NCBI GenBank assembly: GCA_017473705.1
Contig: JAFUJQ010000021.1
Location: forward strand, 1-59,709
DNA: 59,709 nucleotides
Direction of reading: 5' to 3'
Origin: Bacteroidales bacterium
GTDB lineage: Bacteria; Bacteroidota; Bacteroidia; Bacteroidales; UBA932
In this document: piece after piece, positions 35,928-44,755 of the stretch
Position numbering within the stretch: position 1 is the stretch's first letter
Layout of the letters: every line of letters starts with the position of its first letter
Made by a program: the position numbers and the translations under genes
Notes under the pieces: generated by a model
Database searches by the model: none
What the model was told of the DNA's origin: nothing
The model's input: only the letters and a program-made list of their open reading frames with translations

Positions 35928-36371
35928 ATGAAAAGGACATTGACACATATATTCATACTGCTGCTGACTGCAGCTGCGGCATCTTCATGCAGTGTCGCCA
36001 TGGACTTTGAAGACGGCATGGCTTCAAAGCCTCTACGCGACAGACAGATCCTGATTTCCGGACAGGTCATGGATGCCTCCGGAAACATACTGAAAGACAT
36101 CACAATAGACTTCAACGCCTATGTGCTTGACAACACCGGCGGGTCTACAGTGAGTTCCGAGACAGTCCATACCGACAGCAAAGGACTCTTCAGCATCAAC
36201 TCGGAGGGAGCACAGGAAGCGCTTCTATGCACTGTAACGGCGTCAGACAAGAAAGGCATGTATGATAGCCAGACCAAGCAGATCATAGTCACCTGGGACG
36301 GTCCTTCATTTCAGGACAATCTGTTCGTTGTCAACGACTGCAACTTCCACCTCAACAAGAAAGGCAACTGA
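35928..36371 (+). CDS. lipoprotein with a carboxypeptidase-regulatory-like fold
   Basis: 147 residues. Signal peptide with lipobox AASSC. The mature part reads ILISGQVMDASGNILKDITI and VHTDSKGLFSI, typical of a CarboxypepD_reg-like beta-sandwich; it resembles Bacteroidetes putative lipoproteins noted near radical-SAM genes, but none is seen here. Its stop overlaps the start of the next lipoprotein, so the two are coupled. Confidence 0.72.
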   Translation: MKRTLTHIFILLLTAAAASSCSVAMDFEDGMASKPLRDRQILISGQVMDASGNILKDITIDFNAYVLDNTGGSTVSSETVHTDSKGLFSINSEGAQEALLCTVTASDKKGMYDSQTKQIIVTWDGPSFQDNLFVVNDCNFHLNKKGN

Positions 36372-36799
36372 TGAAAGCGGGAACATTCATATTGATGGGA
36401 GCTTTGTCCCTCATGCTCGCTTCCTGCTCGAAGGAGGCGGCATATGACAATTCTTTAGATGACGGGATCAGGCTTGAAGGACTGGTAATCGACGCAGAGA
36501 GCGATGCTCCGGTCAACCATGTGGAAATCCTGATAGAATGGGAGTCTGTCGAAAGCCCTGTCACCATCTACTCTTCCGATAAGGGACGGTTCTCAACCAT
36601 ACTGTCTGCACCTGAGAAATATCCCGCTGTGATCAGTCTGACACTCACAGACATAGACGGCGAAGAAAACGGAGGCCTCTTCGAAGGTCTCAGTGACAAG
36701 ATTACCATACTGGAAGAAGGTGATTTCAGTGAACCGTCTATTCTGACTTACCGTTTGTCTCGCGCCACTGCTTCGGAGAGCAGCCCACAATCTTTGTAA
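36371..36799 (+). CDS. lipoprotein (coupled second member)
   Basis: 142 residues. Lipobox LASC with Cys near residue 19. RLEGLVIDAESDAPVNHVEI and YSSDKGRFSTIL again suggest a small beta-sandwich like that of the preceding lipoprotein, possibly a diverged duplicate. The last 62 bp overlap the end of the convergent AraC gene. Function unknown. Confidence 0.68.
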   Translation: MKAGTFILMGALSLMLASCSKEAAYDNSLDDGIRLEGLVIDAESDAPVNHVEILIEWESVESPVTIYSSDKGRFSTILSAPEKYPAVISLTLTDIDGEENGGLFEGLSDKITILEEGDFSEPSILTYRLSRATASESSPQSL

Positions 36800-37904
36800 A
36801 CTGCCTGTGAAAATTGGATCTGTCGCTGAACCCTGAAAGTTCGGCGATTATGTTTGTCGACATCTCCGGATTTTCAATCAGAAGCCTCTTTGCCTCCTCA
36901 ATACGCAGACCGGTCCTCCATGTCTTGAAGTCCATGCCCACCTTCGTAGTGAAATACAGGTGCAGCATCTCCTTGGTCGTATTGAGCTCCTTCGCTATCT
37001 GATCACGTGTCTTGTCATACTCGCGGAAACGCTTTTCCTGCACCCATTTCTGGAGAGCGCGCTCTATCCTCGCCAGCTGAGGGTCAGTGAGTTCCGTCTG
37101 ATCTGCGGCTCCATCCCTGCCCTGCTTGAATTTCTTCCTGCGTTCGATCCTCTCCATGATCTCCTGACCGGAGAGAGTCTTGTATGCGAATGCATCCAGA
37201 AGGAGCTTGTGACTGCCGAGGAACGATATGAAGTTGGCTGTAAAATACAGCATGAAGAGCACATACCACAGGGCATATATCTTCATGAAGCCGTGAGGCA
37301 GAAGCATATAGACCAGGATGAACATCTGCGTCAGCATCATGATGACATAGCAGAAGCGTATCCATTTGAGCTTGTGGTCCTGTTCTTCGTCATAATACTG
37401 CTCGATCTTCCTGAGGCTCCTTATATAAGTCCTGTGGAAGATGATGATATGGATGCTGCAGTTTATGATGAAAAGGACTATGGCCGATGCAATGATGGCA
37501 GTACGGGCCCAGCCGTTCTCCATCCAGAATCCCTTCATGAGCACCCAACTCATGATGGCTATGGCTGCCACATTGATGTAGAACTTGTCGTTGTCGCCCT
37601 CCTCCAGGAGATTGGTGAGCGAGAACGACAGGATTGAAGACGACATTGCCGTCACGATGAACATCATCAGAGAAGAAAACACCTCGTAGTTATCTATGCC
37701 GGAATAGCGCAGGCACACATAGAAGAGGACAGAACACGCGAGCAGACACATCGCTATCGTATTCTTCGTCTTTGCCAGCTTGCGCGAATACTCCGTATCA
37801 GGCACATTGATGAGAAAGAGGAGGAATGCCAGAATGAACGCCGTTACCGCCGCTATGACAAGCGACAGCTCTATGTTGAAGACGATATTTAGCAGACCGG
37901 ACAT
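36738..37904 (-). CDS. membrane-anchored AraC-family regulator
   Basis: 388 residues. Six to eight N-terminal hydrophobic segments (for example LVIAAVTAFILAFLLFLINV, IYALWYVLFMLYFTANFI) followed by an AraC helix-turn-helix pair: DQIAKELNTTKEMLHLYFTT and IIAELSGFSDRSNFHRQFTKIVG. This membrane-HTH layout is common in Bacteroidetes and suggests a signal sensed in the membrane or periplasm. It overlaps the convergent lipoprotein gene, so the transcripts are antisense at their ends. Confidence 0.85.
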   Translation of the reverse strand: MSGLLNIVFNIELSLVIAAVTAFILAFLLFLINVPDTEYSRKLAKTKNTIAMCLLACSVLFYVCLRYSGIDNYEVFSSLMMFIVTAMSSSILSFSLTNLLEEGDNDKFYINVAAIAIMSWVLMKGFWMENGWARTAIIASAIVLFIINCSIHIIIFHRTYIRSLRKIEQYYDEEQDHKLKWIRFCYVIMMLTQMFILVYMLLPHGFMKIYALWYVLFMLYFTANFISFLGSHKLLLDAFAYKTLSGQEIMERIERRKKFKQGRDGAADQTELTDPQLARIERALQKWVQEKRFREYDKTRDQIAKELNTTKEMLHLYFTTKVGMDFKTWRTGLRIEEAKRLLIENPEMSTNIIAELSGFSDRSNFHRQFTKIVGCSPKQWRETNGKSE

Positions 37905-37928
37905 CGTGACAGGCTAAGAATCATTAAA

Positions 37929-37958
37929 ATCCGGCACCCTTGTGCATGAGTGCCGGAT
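37929..37958 (-). terminator. terminator after the deoxyhypusine-synthase-like gene
   Basis: ATCCGGCAC / GTGCCGGAT stem (9 bp, 12-nt loop), followed on the minus strand by TTTTAAT, 21 bp after the stop. Confidence 0.75.
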
Positions 37959-37978
37959 CGATATTGTTTTGGGGTAAA

Positions 37979-38950
37979 TTACCAGCCGAGTACGTATGAG
38001 AAGATGAGCGGAGCCACGATTGTAGCATCTGACTCTACGATGAAGCGTGGAGTGTCGATGTCGAGCTTGCCCCATGTGATCTTCTCGTTAGGAACTGCAC
38101 CTGAGTATGAACCGTATGATGTGGTACAGTCAGAGATCTGGCAGAAGTATGCCCAGAGCGGAACATCTGGCCATGCAAGGTCCTGAGCCATCATAGGAAC
38201 GACGCAGATCGGGAAGTCACCTGCAGTACCGCCGCCGATCTGGAAGAAGCCTACTCCCTGTCCGCCGCAGTTCTCACGATACCACTCTGTGAGGAAGATC
38301 ATGGTCTCGATACCGTTCTTGATCATGTTTGGCTCGAACTCGCCGCTGATGCAGTGTGCGGTGTAGATATTTGCTGTTGTACAGTCTTCCCATGCAGGAA
38401 CCACGATAGGAATGTTCTTCTCGCATGCTGCAAGCACCCAGCTGTCCTTAGGGTCGATCTCGTAGTACTGCTCGAGAACGCCGCTGCGGAGGAGCTTGTA
38501 GATCACTTCCCAAGGGAAGAGTCTCTCGCCTGTAGCCTTCATCTCGTTCCATACGTCGAGAAGGTGGTCCTCAAGGCGGCGGAATGCCTCTTCTTCAGGG
38601 ATACATGTGTCTGTGACACGGTTCATATGCTTCTCGAGGAGCTCTTTCTCCTGCTCTGGTGTAAGGTCACGGTAGTTAGGAACCCTGTAGTAGTGGTTGT
38701 GAGCCACGAGGTTCATGATATCCTCCTCAAGGTTGTTTGCCGAGCAAGACACGATCTGGATCTTGTCCTGACGGATCATCTCTGCGAGAGAGAGACCGAG
38801 CTCTGCGGTAGACATGGCGCCTGCCATTGCAAGCATCATCTTTCCGCCCTTGTTCATGTGCTCGTCATATGCCTTTGCTGCGTCTACGAGGGCTGCAGAG
38901 TTGAAATGACGATAATGATGAGTGATAAACTGTGAAATAGGTCCTTTCAT
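37979..38950 (-). CDS. deoxyhypusine synthase-like protein
   Basis: 323 residues of the DHS family. NAD-binding stretches SCSANNLEEDIMNLVAHNHY and GGGTAGDFPICVVPMM are present, and the catalytic lysine of DHS is matched by K295 in ITWGKLD after SGAVPNE. Bacteria lack eIF5A, so the true reaction is unknown; related enzymes make homospermidine or modify other amines using spermidine or similar donors. Divergent from lysA. Confidence 0.85.
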   Translation of the reverse strand: MKGPISQFITHHYRHFNSAALVDAAKAYDEHMNKGGKMMLAMAGAMSTAELGLSLAEMIRQDKIQIVSCSANNLEEDIMNLVAHNHYYRVPNYRDLTPEQEKELLEKHMNRVTDTCIPEEEAFRRLEDHLLDVWNEMKATGERLFPWEVIYKLLRSGVLEQYYEIDPKDSWVLAACEKNIPIVVPAWEDCTTANIYTAHCISGEFEPNMIKNGIETMIFLTEWYRENCGGQGVGFFQIGGGTAGDFPICVVPMMAQDLAWPDVPLWAYFCQISDCTTSYGSYSGAVPNEKITWGKLDIDTPRFIVESDATIVAPLIFSYVLGW

Positions 38951-39021
38951 TTTGCTATATTTTTATTACGTTAGTTGTTGCGTAGATTTCATATATTCTG
39001 CGAAATTACGGATTTTTTCGC

Positions 39022-39029
39022 TATTTTTG
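39022..39029 (+). promoter_or_regulatory. -7 element of lysA
   Basis: TATTTTTG, exact -7 consensus, 61 bp before the ATG at 39091. Confidence 0.5.
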
Positions 39030-39090
39030 CAATCGTTTTTCGGACATTTTCGGGAAACGGACGGAACTTAGCACAATTTATTACCAAAAG

Positions 39091-40311
39091 ATGCTGGATA
39101 TCAACACTATAGAGAAGCTGGACAAAATCGCCACTCCTTTTTATTACTATGACATGGACCTGTTCCGCAGGACGGTGGACACCGCCTCGGAACTCGCTCA
39201 GCAGCATAACATCATGGTGCACTACGCCGTGAAGGCGAATGTGGAGCGCAGGCTTCTGGAATATATCAGCTCAAAAGGCTTCGGAGCAGACTGCGTCAGC
39301 GGAAACGAAGTGCTCCATGCGCATGAATGCGGCTTCCCTGCCGGGAAGATCGTGTATGCCGGAGTCGGAAAGAGCGACAAGGAAATATACAATGCATTGA
39401 AGCTCGGTATAGAGGCGTTCAACTGCGAATCACTTCAGGAGATATACGTCATTAACGAGATGGCGCATGTGCATGGCCTGAAGGCCAATGTATCGGTCAG
39501 AATAAACCCTGACATCGACGCCCACACCCATAAATATGTGACCACCGGTCTCTATGAGAACAAGTTCGGCATCTCGCAGCACGAGTTCGACAAGCTCATA
39601 GACATACTCAAGAAAAGCGAACACATCAACTTCATCGGCCTGCACTTCCACATCGGATCGCAGATCACCAGGGTTGACGAGGTCTTTGCCCTTGAGTGCC
39701 GGAGAGTCAACGAGATCGTAGCTTACTTTGAAAGGAACGGACTGACCGTCAGCAACATAAACCTCGGAGGAGGACTCGGAGTGGACTATGACGACCCTGA
39801 CGAGAATCCGATTGCGGACTTCGGGACATGGTTCAGGACCATCTCAGAGAACATCGTCCGCAGAGACGACCAGAAGGTGCATGTGGAGCCGGGACGTTCG
39901 CTTGTCGCGCAGTGCGGCACGCTGATGTCGCGGGTGCTTTTCGTCAAGAGCGGAGAGACAAAGAACTTCCTCATAATGGATGCCGGAATGAACGACCTCA
40001 TAAGGCCTGCACTCTATGGTGCATACCACAAGATCGAGAACCTTTCGGCATCACAGAGGACTTTCTACCCTACCCATCAGGCATACGACATCGTGGGTCC
40101 GGTCTGCGAGTCCAGCGACGTCTGGGGCGCAGGACGCCTGCTCCCGCTGAGCGTCCGTGGCGACCTGATGGCGATACGCAGCACAGGAGCTTACGGCCAG
40201 GTGATGGCAAGCAGATACAACATGAAGGACCTCGCTCCGTCAGTCTTCAGCGACTCGCTCGAAGATGCTGCCGAAGCAGTCGACTACTTCACACTGTCAT
40301 CCCGAGCATAG
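39091..40311 (+). CDS. lysA: diaminopimelate decarboxylase
   Basis: 406 residues of the alanine-racemase-fold PLP decarboxylases; last step of lysine synthesis. PLP lysine K48 in HYAVKANV, then FHIGSQITR, INLGGGLGVDY, EPGRSLVAQCGTLMSRVLFVK and GPVCESSDVWG with the active-site Cys, and GAYGQVMASRYN near the end. The final residues TLSSRA and the stop codon are encoded within a TGTCATCCCGAGC repeat element, so the natural C-terminus may have been replaced. Confidence 0.93.
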   Translation: MLDINTIEKLDKIATPFYYYDMDLFRRTVDTASELAQQHNIMVHYAVKANVERRLLEYISSKGFGADCVSGNEVLHAHECGFPAGKIVYAGVGKSDKEIYNALKLGIEAFNCESLQEIYVINEMAHVHGLKANVSVRINPDIDAHTHKYVTTGLYENKFGISQHEFDKLIDILKKSEHINFIGLHFHIGSQITRVDEVFALECRRVNEIVAYFERNGLTVSNINLGGGLGVDYDDPDENPIADFGTWFRTISENIVRRDDQKVHVEPGRSLVAQCGTLMSRVLFVKSGETKNFLIMDAGMNDLIRPALYGAYHKIENLSASQRTFYPTHQAYDIVGPVCESSDVWGAGRLLPLSVRGDLMAIRSTGAYGQVMASRYNMKDLAPSVFSDSLEDAAEAVDYFTLSSRA

Positions 40312-40322
40312 CCGAGGGAACT
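40295..40322 (+). repeat. CHPER-type dispersed repeat element at the lysA stop
   Basis: TGTCATCCCGAGC, ATA, then GCCGAGGGAACT: the start and end match a repeat common in Bacteroidetes intergenic regions (TGTCATCCCGAG...CGAGGGATCT, from general knowledge). It supplies the lysA TAG. Arms TCCC/GGGA replace the TTTC/GAAA arms of the related element in the DPP-IV gene. Confidence 0.65.
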
Positions 40323-40346
40323 ATTGAATAAGAAAAGTAAAATTAT

Positions 40347-41678
40347 ATGTTTGAGAATTTAAGCGAAAGACTTGAGAGATCGTTCAAGATCCTCAAGGGA
40401 GAAGGAAAAATCACCGAGATCAACATCTCGGAAGCAATGAAGGACATCCGTCGCGCCCTCCTGGACGCCGACGTCAGCTATAAGATAGCCAAGCAGTTCT
40501 GCGACGAGGTCAAGAAGAAGGCCATAGGACAGAACGTGCTCACTGCCGTGAAGCCTCAGCAGATGATCGTGAAGATCGTCCATGACGAGCTCGCCGCGCT
40601 CATGGGAAGCGAATCTTCGGACATCAACATCAAGGGCAGTCCAGCTGTAGTGCTCGTTGCCGGTCTTAACGGTTCCGGTAAGACCACATTCTCCGGCAAG
40701 CTCGCTCTCAACATCAAGAGCAAGAGAGGCATGAAGGTACTCCTGGCAGCCTGCGACTATTTCCGTCCTGCAGCTATCGACCAGCTGAAGGTGCTCGGAG
40801 AGCAGATCGGAGTTGAAGTTTATGCAGAGGAAGGCGTCAAGGATCCTATACAGATCGCTCAGCACGCCATCGCAAAGGCGAAGGCTGAGGGATACTCGGT
40901 AGTGATCGTCGATACAGCCGGCCGTCTTGCAGTAGACCAGGAACTCATGGATGAGATCTCCGCTCTCAAGGAGGCCCTCAACCCTACCGAAACTCTCTTC
41001 GTCGTAGATGCCATGACCGGTCAGGACGCTGTCGAGACAGCAAAGGCATTCAACGACAGGCTTGACTTCGACGGAGTCGTGCTCACCAAGATGGACGGTG
41101 ACACCCGCGGTGGTGCGGCGCTCTCCATCAAGGCGGTGGTAGGCAAGCCTATCAAGTTCGTCAGCACAGGAGAGAAGATGGAGGCGCTTGACGTATTCCA
41201 CCCTTCACGTATCGCAGACCGAATCCTCGGCATGGGTGACGTGGTTTCACTCGTGGAGAAGGCGCAGGAGCAGTTCGATGAGGCTCAGGCCCGCGAGCTC
41301 AAGAAGAAGCTGGCCAAGGACCAGTTCACCCTCTGGGACTTCTATCACCAGATCCAGCAGATCAAGAAGATGGGTAACATCAAGGATCTCGCTTCGATGA
41401 TTCCGGGCATGGGCAAGGCGCTCAAGGATGTGGACATGGACAATGACTCGTTCAAGGGCATCGAGGCCATCATCCTTTCGATGACTCCATACGAAAGAGA
41501 GCATCCTGACTGCCTCAACGGCAGCCGTCGCAAGAGGATAGCAGACGGTTCGGGAACATCGCTTCCTGAGGTGAACAGGCTCATCAAGCAGTTCGAAGGC
41601 ACCCGCAAGATGATGAAGACAGTGATGGGAGCCAACGCAGGAAACATAATGAGAGGCGCGATGAAGCGCAGAAGATAA
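40347..41678 (+). CDS. ffh: signal recognition particle protein Ffh
   Basis: 443 residues. N-domain, then GTPase G-domain with GLNGSGKTTFSGKLA, DTAGRLAVDQELMDE and TKMDGDTRGGAALSI, then the methionine-rich M-domain (MIPGMGKALKDVDMDN, MKTVMGANAGNIMRGAMKRRR) that binds SRP RNA and signal sequences. Acts with FtsY in co-translational targeting. Confidence 0.97.
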   Translation: MFENLSERLERSFKILKGEGKITEINISEAMKDIRRALLDADVSYKIAKQFCDEVKKKAIGQNVLTAVKPQQMIVKIVHDELAALMGSESSDINIKGSPAVVLVAGLNGSGKTTFSGKLALNIKSKRGMKVLLAACDYFRPAAIDQLKVLGEQIGVEVYAEEGVKDPIQIAQHAIAKAKAEGYSVVIVDTAGRLAVDQELMDEISALKEALNPTETLFVVDAMTGQDAVETAKAFNDRLDFDGVVLTKMDGDTRGGAALSIKAVVGKPIKFVSTGEKMEALDVFHPSRIADRILGMGDVVSLVEKAQEQFDEAQARELKKKLAKDQFTLWDFYHQIQQIKKMGNIKDLASMIPGMGKALKDVDMDNDSFKGIEAIILSMTPYEREHPDCLNGSRRKRIADGSGTSLPEVNRLIKQFEGTRKMMKTVMGANAGNIMRGAMKRRR

Positions 41679-41682
41679 CAGC

Positions 41683-41718
41683 AGAAGAAGGTGATCGGGG
41701 TCATGATCACCTTCTTCT
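41683..41718 (+). terminator. terminator after ffh
   Basis: Perfect 14-bp stem AGAAGAAGGTGATC / GATCACCTTCTTCT with an 8-nt loop, five bases after the ffh stop. The Pif1-type gene ends 9 bp further on the other strand, so it may serve both. Confidence 0.85.
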
Positions 41719-41726
41719 TGTTTATA

Positions 41727-43802
41727 TCAATACTCCGCTGTTATGGCGAGGATTTCTTCGCCGTATTTCTTGTATGAGGCTTCGCCGAAGCCCTTGATGG
41801 CCAGGAGTTCCTCTCTGGTGTGCGGGATGATGGAGGCTATCGCCATCAATGTGCTCTGGTGCATGATGGTGTAGGCCGGAACATTGTCTTTCTTGAAGCG
41901 TTCCATCCTCCATTGCATCAGCTTCTCTCTGAGTTCTTCGTTTACCGATCCAGGAACCGCTTCCAGCTTGACCTTTGATGAAGCCTTCCTCACCTTGCGA
42001 TCTTCCAGGTTGCACTCTGTCCTGATGCGCGCATATTCATCCACCGTGAAGCGTCCTTCCTTCACACAAGTCAGTGCCCGGCATTTGATGTCAAGGCATA
42101 TGAGCAGCTGCTCGGAGATCTCGCCGGCCTTCGCCTTCACATCCTTGTTGTCAATCGACAGCCGGCTGCATCTGCATACATATTCATATACCTCTTCAAG
42201 AATCGGATAGAAATACCCGGCTGCCTTGGTGACCCTCTCGTTCATGAACTCTTCCGGCATACGGGTCATATGGATATACTTCAGCTGCTTCTCGAACTTG
42301 GCTGCAACGCCACGGGCATCCTCCAGCACCTGGGTGCGTGACATCAGGCCCGCATACTCCGTTCCATAGACTTTCTCCACAGTGCCGGACCATGCCACTC
42401 TGTAGCGGTCAAGAAGCTTGACGGCCTCATCAAGCCTGAACATTTCACAAAGGACGTCATATTGATAGCGCCGTTCCTCTTCCTGCAGATTGCCGGACAC
42501 GACCTCGACCGACGGAATCGCCCTGTTGAAAGATGCAACATCCGCATCAGAGCATATGCCGGAGGCCCTTATCGGAGACTCCAGAGATATGCCCTCCAGG
42601 GAGCGGCAGCGGGACAGGGCCACATAGACCTGTCCGAAGGCAAACGCCGCAGAGGCGTCTATGATGACCCGGTCAAATGTCAGGCCTTGACTTTTATGTA
42701 TGGTGATAGCCCATGCGACACGGAGCGGAAGCTGTCTGAATGTTCCTATGACCTCCGGCATGATCTCCCCTTCCTCATTGAGGCCGTATTGCAGGTTTTC
42801 CCACTCCACAGGACCGACGAACACCGTCGTTCCGTCGGAGCATTCCACCTCGACAGATGCATTGGAGTTGACAGCAGTCACCTTTCCTATCTTACCATTA
42901 TAGTATGCGCCGTCAGGGTCATTTCTCACGAACATGACCTGTGCGCCTTCCTTCAGTGACAGCACATGGTCTGCCGGATATGTATTTTCCGGGAACTCTC
43001 CCTGGACATCAGCCTCGAACTGGCGGAGCTCACCGGGAAGCTCATCGAGTTTCATGGCGTTGAAACTGTCTGCCTGTGCATTATGCGTCGTCAGTCTGAT
43101 GGTCTCGCCATCGTCCTCATATGCATGCAGGCGCGAATTCAATGCCCTCAAGACGCCTTCTGTCGCAGAGTTTTCGCGGACGGCATTGAGAATCTCCAGA
43201 AATTCAGCATCCTTCTGCCTATGCACCTTCTGAAGCTCTATGGTGACATATGACAGTTTCTGCAGAGCCTTGGAATGGAAGAAATATGGTGACGGATACA
43301 CCTGGTTCATATATTGACGCTCATTCTCCTTCACCACAGGGGAAAGCTGCTGGGCATCACCGATCATCAGCAGCTGTACACCTCCGAACGGCTTCTCATT
43401 ATGGCGATAACGTCTGAGCGTCATGTCCACAGCATCCAGCAGGTCCGCACGGACCATGGAAATCTCATCGATGATCAACAGATCCAGAGTACGTATTATC
43501 TTCTGCCTTTCCTTGCGGAGGCTCCTGTAGCGCTCCGGCATCTGATATTCCGTCACAAGCTCCTTGACATCAGGAAGATATGGACATAGGGGTAATTGGA
43601 AAAACGAATGGATCGTACTGCCTCCGGCATTGATAGCCGCAACCCCGGTCGGTGCCAGCACGACATACCTCTTCGAAGTGGTCTCGGTCACATATCGGAG
43701 AAACGTGGTCTTTCCCGTCCCCGCCTTCCCTGTCAGGAAGACCGACCTCCCCGTACAGTTCACATACCTCTCCGCCAGCTGAAAAATTCCATCCTTCTCC
43801 AT
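41727..43802 (-). CDS. Pif1-like DNA helicase with C-terminal HRDC domain
   Basis: 691 residues from the ATG at 43802; an upstream TTG in frame lies in the -7 element and is rejected. Walker A LTGKAGTGKTTFLR, Walker B LLIIDEISMVRADLLD, GDAQQLSPV and a C-terminal ITIHKSQGLTFDRVII mark an SF1B Pif1-type helicase. The last ~65 residues (LREKLMQWRMERFKKDNVPAY, IKGFGEASYKKYGEEIL) form an HRDC nucleic-acid-binding domain. Likely resolves G-quadruplexes or other replication blocks. Confidence 0.88.
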   Translation of the reverse strand: MEKDGIFQLAERYVNCTGRSVFLTGKAGTGKTTFLRYVTETTSKRYVVLAPTGVAAINAGGSTIHSFFQLPLCPYLPDVKELVTEYQMPERYRSLRKERQKIIRTLDLLIIDEISMVRADLLDAVDMTLRRYRHNEKPFGGVQLLMIGDAQQLSPVVKENERQYMNQVYPSPYFFHSKALQKLSYVTIELQKVHRQKDAEFLEILNAVRENSATEGVLRALNSRLHAYEDDGETIRLTTHNAQADSFNAMKLDELPGELRQFEADVQGEFPENTYPADHVLSLKEGAQVMFVRNDPDGAYYNGKIGKVTAVNSNASVEVECSDGTTVFVGPVEWENLQYGLNEEGEIMPEVIGTFRQLPLRVAWAITIHKSQGLTFDRVIIDASAAFAFGQVYVALSRCRSLEGISLESPIRASGICSDADVASFNRAIPSVEVVSGNLQEEERRYQYDVLCEMFRLDEAVKLLDRYRVAWSGTVEKVYGTEYAGLMSRTQVLEDARGVAAKFEKQLKYIHMTRMPEEFMNERVTKAAGYFYPILEEVYEYVCRCSRLSIDNKDVKAKAGEISEQLLICLDIKCRALTCVKEGRFTVDEYARIRTECNLEDRKVRKASSKVKLEAVPGSVNEELREKLMQWRMERFKKDNVPAYTIMHQSTLMAIASIIPHTREELLAIKGFGEASYKKYGEEILAITAEY

Positions 43803-43814
43803 AACATCATATAT

Positions 43815-43834
43815 TTTCAACAAATATAGTCATT
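43815..43834 (-). promoter_or_regulatory. promoter core of the Pif1-like gene
   Basis: Contains TATATTTG (minus, 43821-43828) and agrees with the WG-lipoprotein promoter core (44710-44729) in 19 of 20 bases. Confidence 0.65.
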
Positions 43835-43875
43835 CAACGCAACTTTGCAATGCTTTCGCACACCGGCGCCCCTGG

Positions 43876-43940
43876 CGCGTAAGCGCCTGACAGACAGGCG
43901 CTTACGCGAACCTCGTGCTCCCTTTGGGGAGCACGAGGTT
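43876..43940. repeat. two abutting perfect hairpins
   Basis: CGCGTAAGCGCCTG / CAGGCGCTTACGCG (43876-43908) directly joined to AACCTCGTGCTCCC / GGGAGCACGAGGTT (43909-43940), each 14 bp with 4-5 nt loops. They lie downstream of the WG-repeat gene but have no T tract. The rest of 43829-44023 holds no gene. Confidence 0.75.
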
Positions 43941-43981
43941 TCCGTAAAACGCTGCAGCTCAGGCCGTTAGAGGCCAGGGCT

Positions 43982-44039
43982 TTGGCACTATTTTATCTGC
44001 TCACCAGCAGAGCTGGCACTATTTTATCTGTTCATCAGG
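43982..44039. repeat. 31-bp imperfect tandem duplication of the WG-gene 3' end
   Basis: TGGCACTATTTTATCTG followed by TCACCAG or TCATCAG occurs twice, 31 bp apart. The right copy contains the stop codon of the WG-repeat gene; the left copy is a diverged duplicate of its last codons and stop. Confidence 0.7.
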
Positions 44040-44692
44040 GCTCTGAGGGCGGATTCCGCGTCGTAGCGGGATTTGAAGTTCGGCTGGATGATGATGTTGT
44101 TCTTCCTGTCTATCGCTCCCCAGAGTTCGGTCGGGAACTGGACGATGGCAAGGCCCTGGTCATTCATGCCGGCTGCATACCAATATTGAGGCTGGATGTA
44201 CCAGTTGCCGTAGTAGTCAAGATATCCCCAGAGTTCAGTTCCGGCATCCTGTTCTTCCCACAGATCTATGCCGAGATATCTGCCCTTCTCGATGCTTCTC
44301 ATCGCTGAATCCACGTCATACCTCGAACGGAAGTTGAACTGGATCACGGTCTGGGCATATACATTGATGGCGCCCCAGCGGGCGTTGACAGGCTTGACTA
44401 CTGCAAGTCCAAGGTCGGTATTAAAGTCTACAGCATATTCATATACAGGCGCTATCACCCAGACTCCATATTCATTGAGATATCCATACAGACCTGTACC
44501 CGGATCCTCCTGTGCTGTAAGTTTGGAAGGATTAGGGGCGATCGCAGAAGTTGCAGCCACCACCGGATTGACCACAGTACCATACGGACCGGAATACAAC
44601 GCCTGGTTTGCTGTGCGGGTCGCCATATTGAGAAGTCCGCAGGAAGACACTGCAAATGCAGCGCAAAGCAGAAGAGGAAGAAGTCTTTTCAT
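44024..44692 (-). CDS. WG-repeat lipoprotein
   Basis: 222 residues. Lipobox VSSC (Cys at about residue 18). Two ~70-residue modules repeat: LYGYLNEYGVWVIAP...RSRYDVDSAMRSI and LWGYLDYYGNWYIQP...KSRYDAESALRAL, each with WG motifs (RWGAI, LWGAID). WG-beta repeats are surface or periplasmic binding modules of unknown ligand. Upstream promoter core nearly identical to that of the Pif1-like gene. Confidence 0.8.
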   Translation of the reverse strand: MKRLLPLLLCAAFAVSSCGLLNMATRTANQALYSGPYGTVVNPVVAATSAIAPNPSKLTAQEDPGTGLYGYLNEYGVWVIAPVYEYAVDFNTDLGLAVVKPVNARWGAINVYAQTVIQFNFRSRYDVDSAMRSIEKGRYLGIDLWEEQDAGTELWGYLDYYGNWYIQPQYWYAAGMNDQGLAIVQFPTELWGAIDRKNNIIIQPNFKSRYDAESALRALMNR

Positions 44693-44709
44693 ATTGAAGC
44701 GTGATTAAA

Positions 44710-44729
44710 TTTCATCAAATATAGTCATT
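44710..44729 (-). promoter_or_regulatory. promoter core of the WG-lipoprotein gene
   Basis: TATATTTG on the minus strand (44716-44723), 23 bp before the ATG. Confidence 0.65.
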
Positions 44730-44755
44730 ATTCCCTAATATCCAATAGGATAGCG

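Noticed and set aside
36960-37637. 225-codon open frame antisense to the AraC gene
   Set aside because: Shadow of a well-supported coding frame; no motif.
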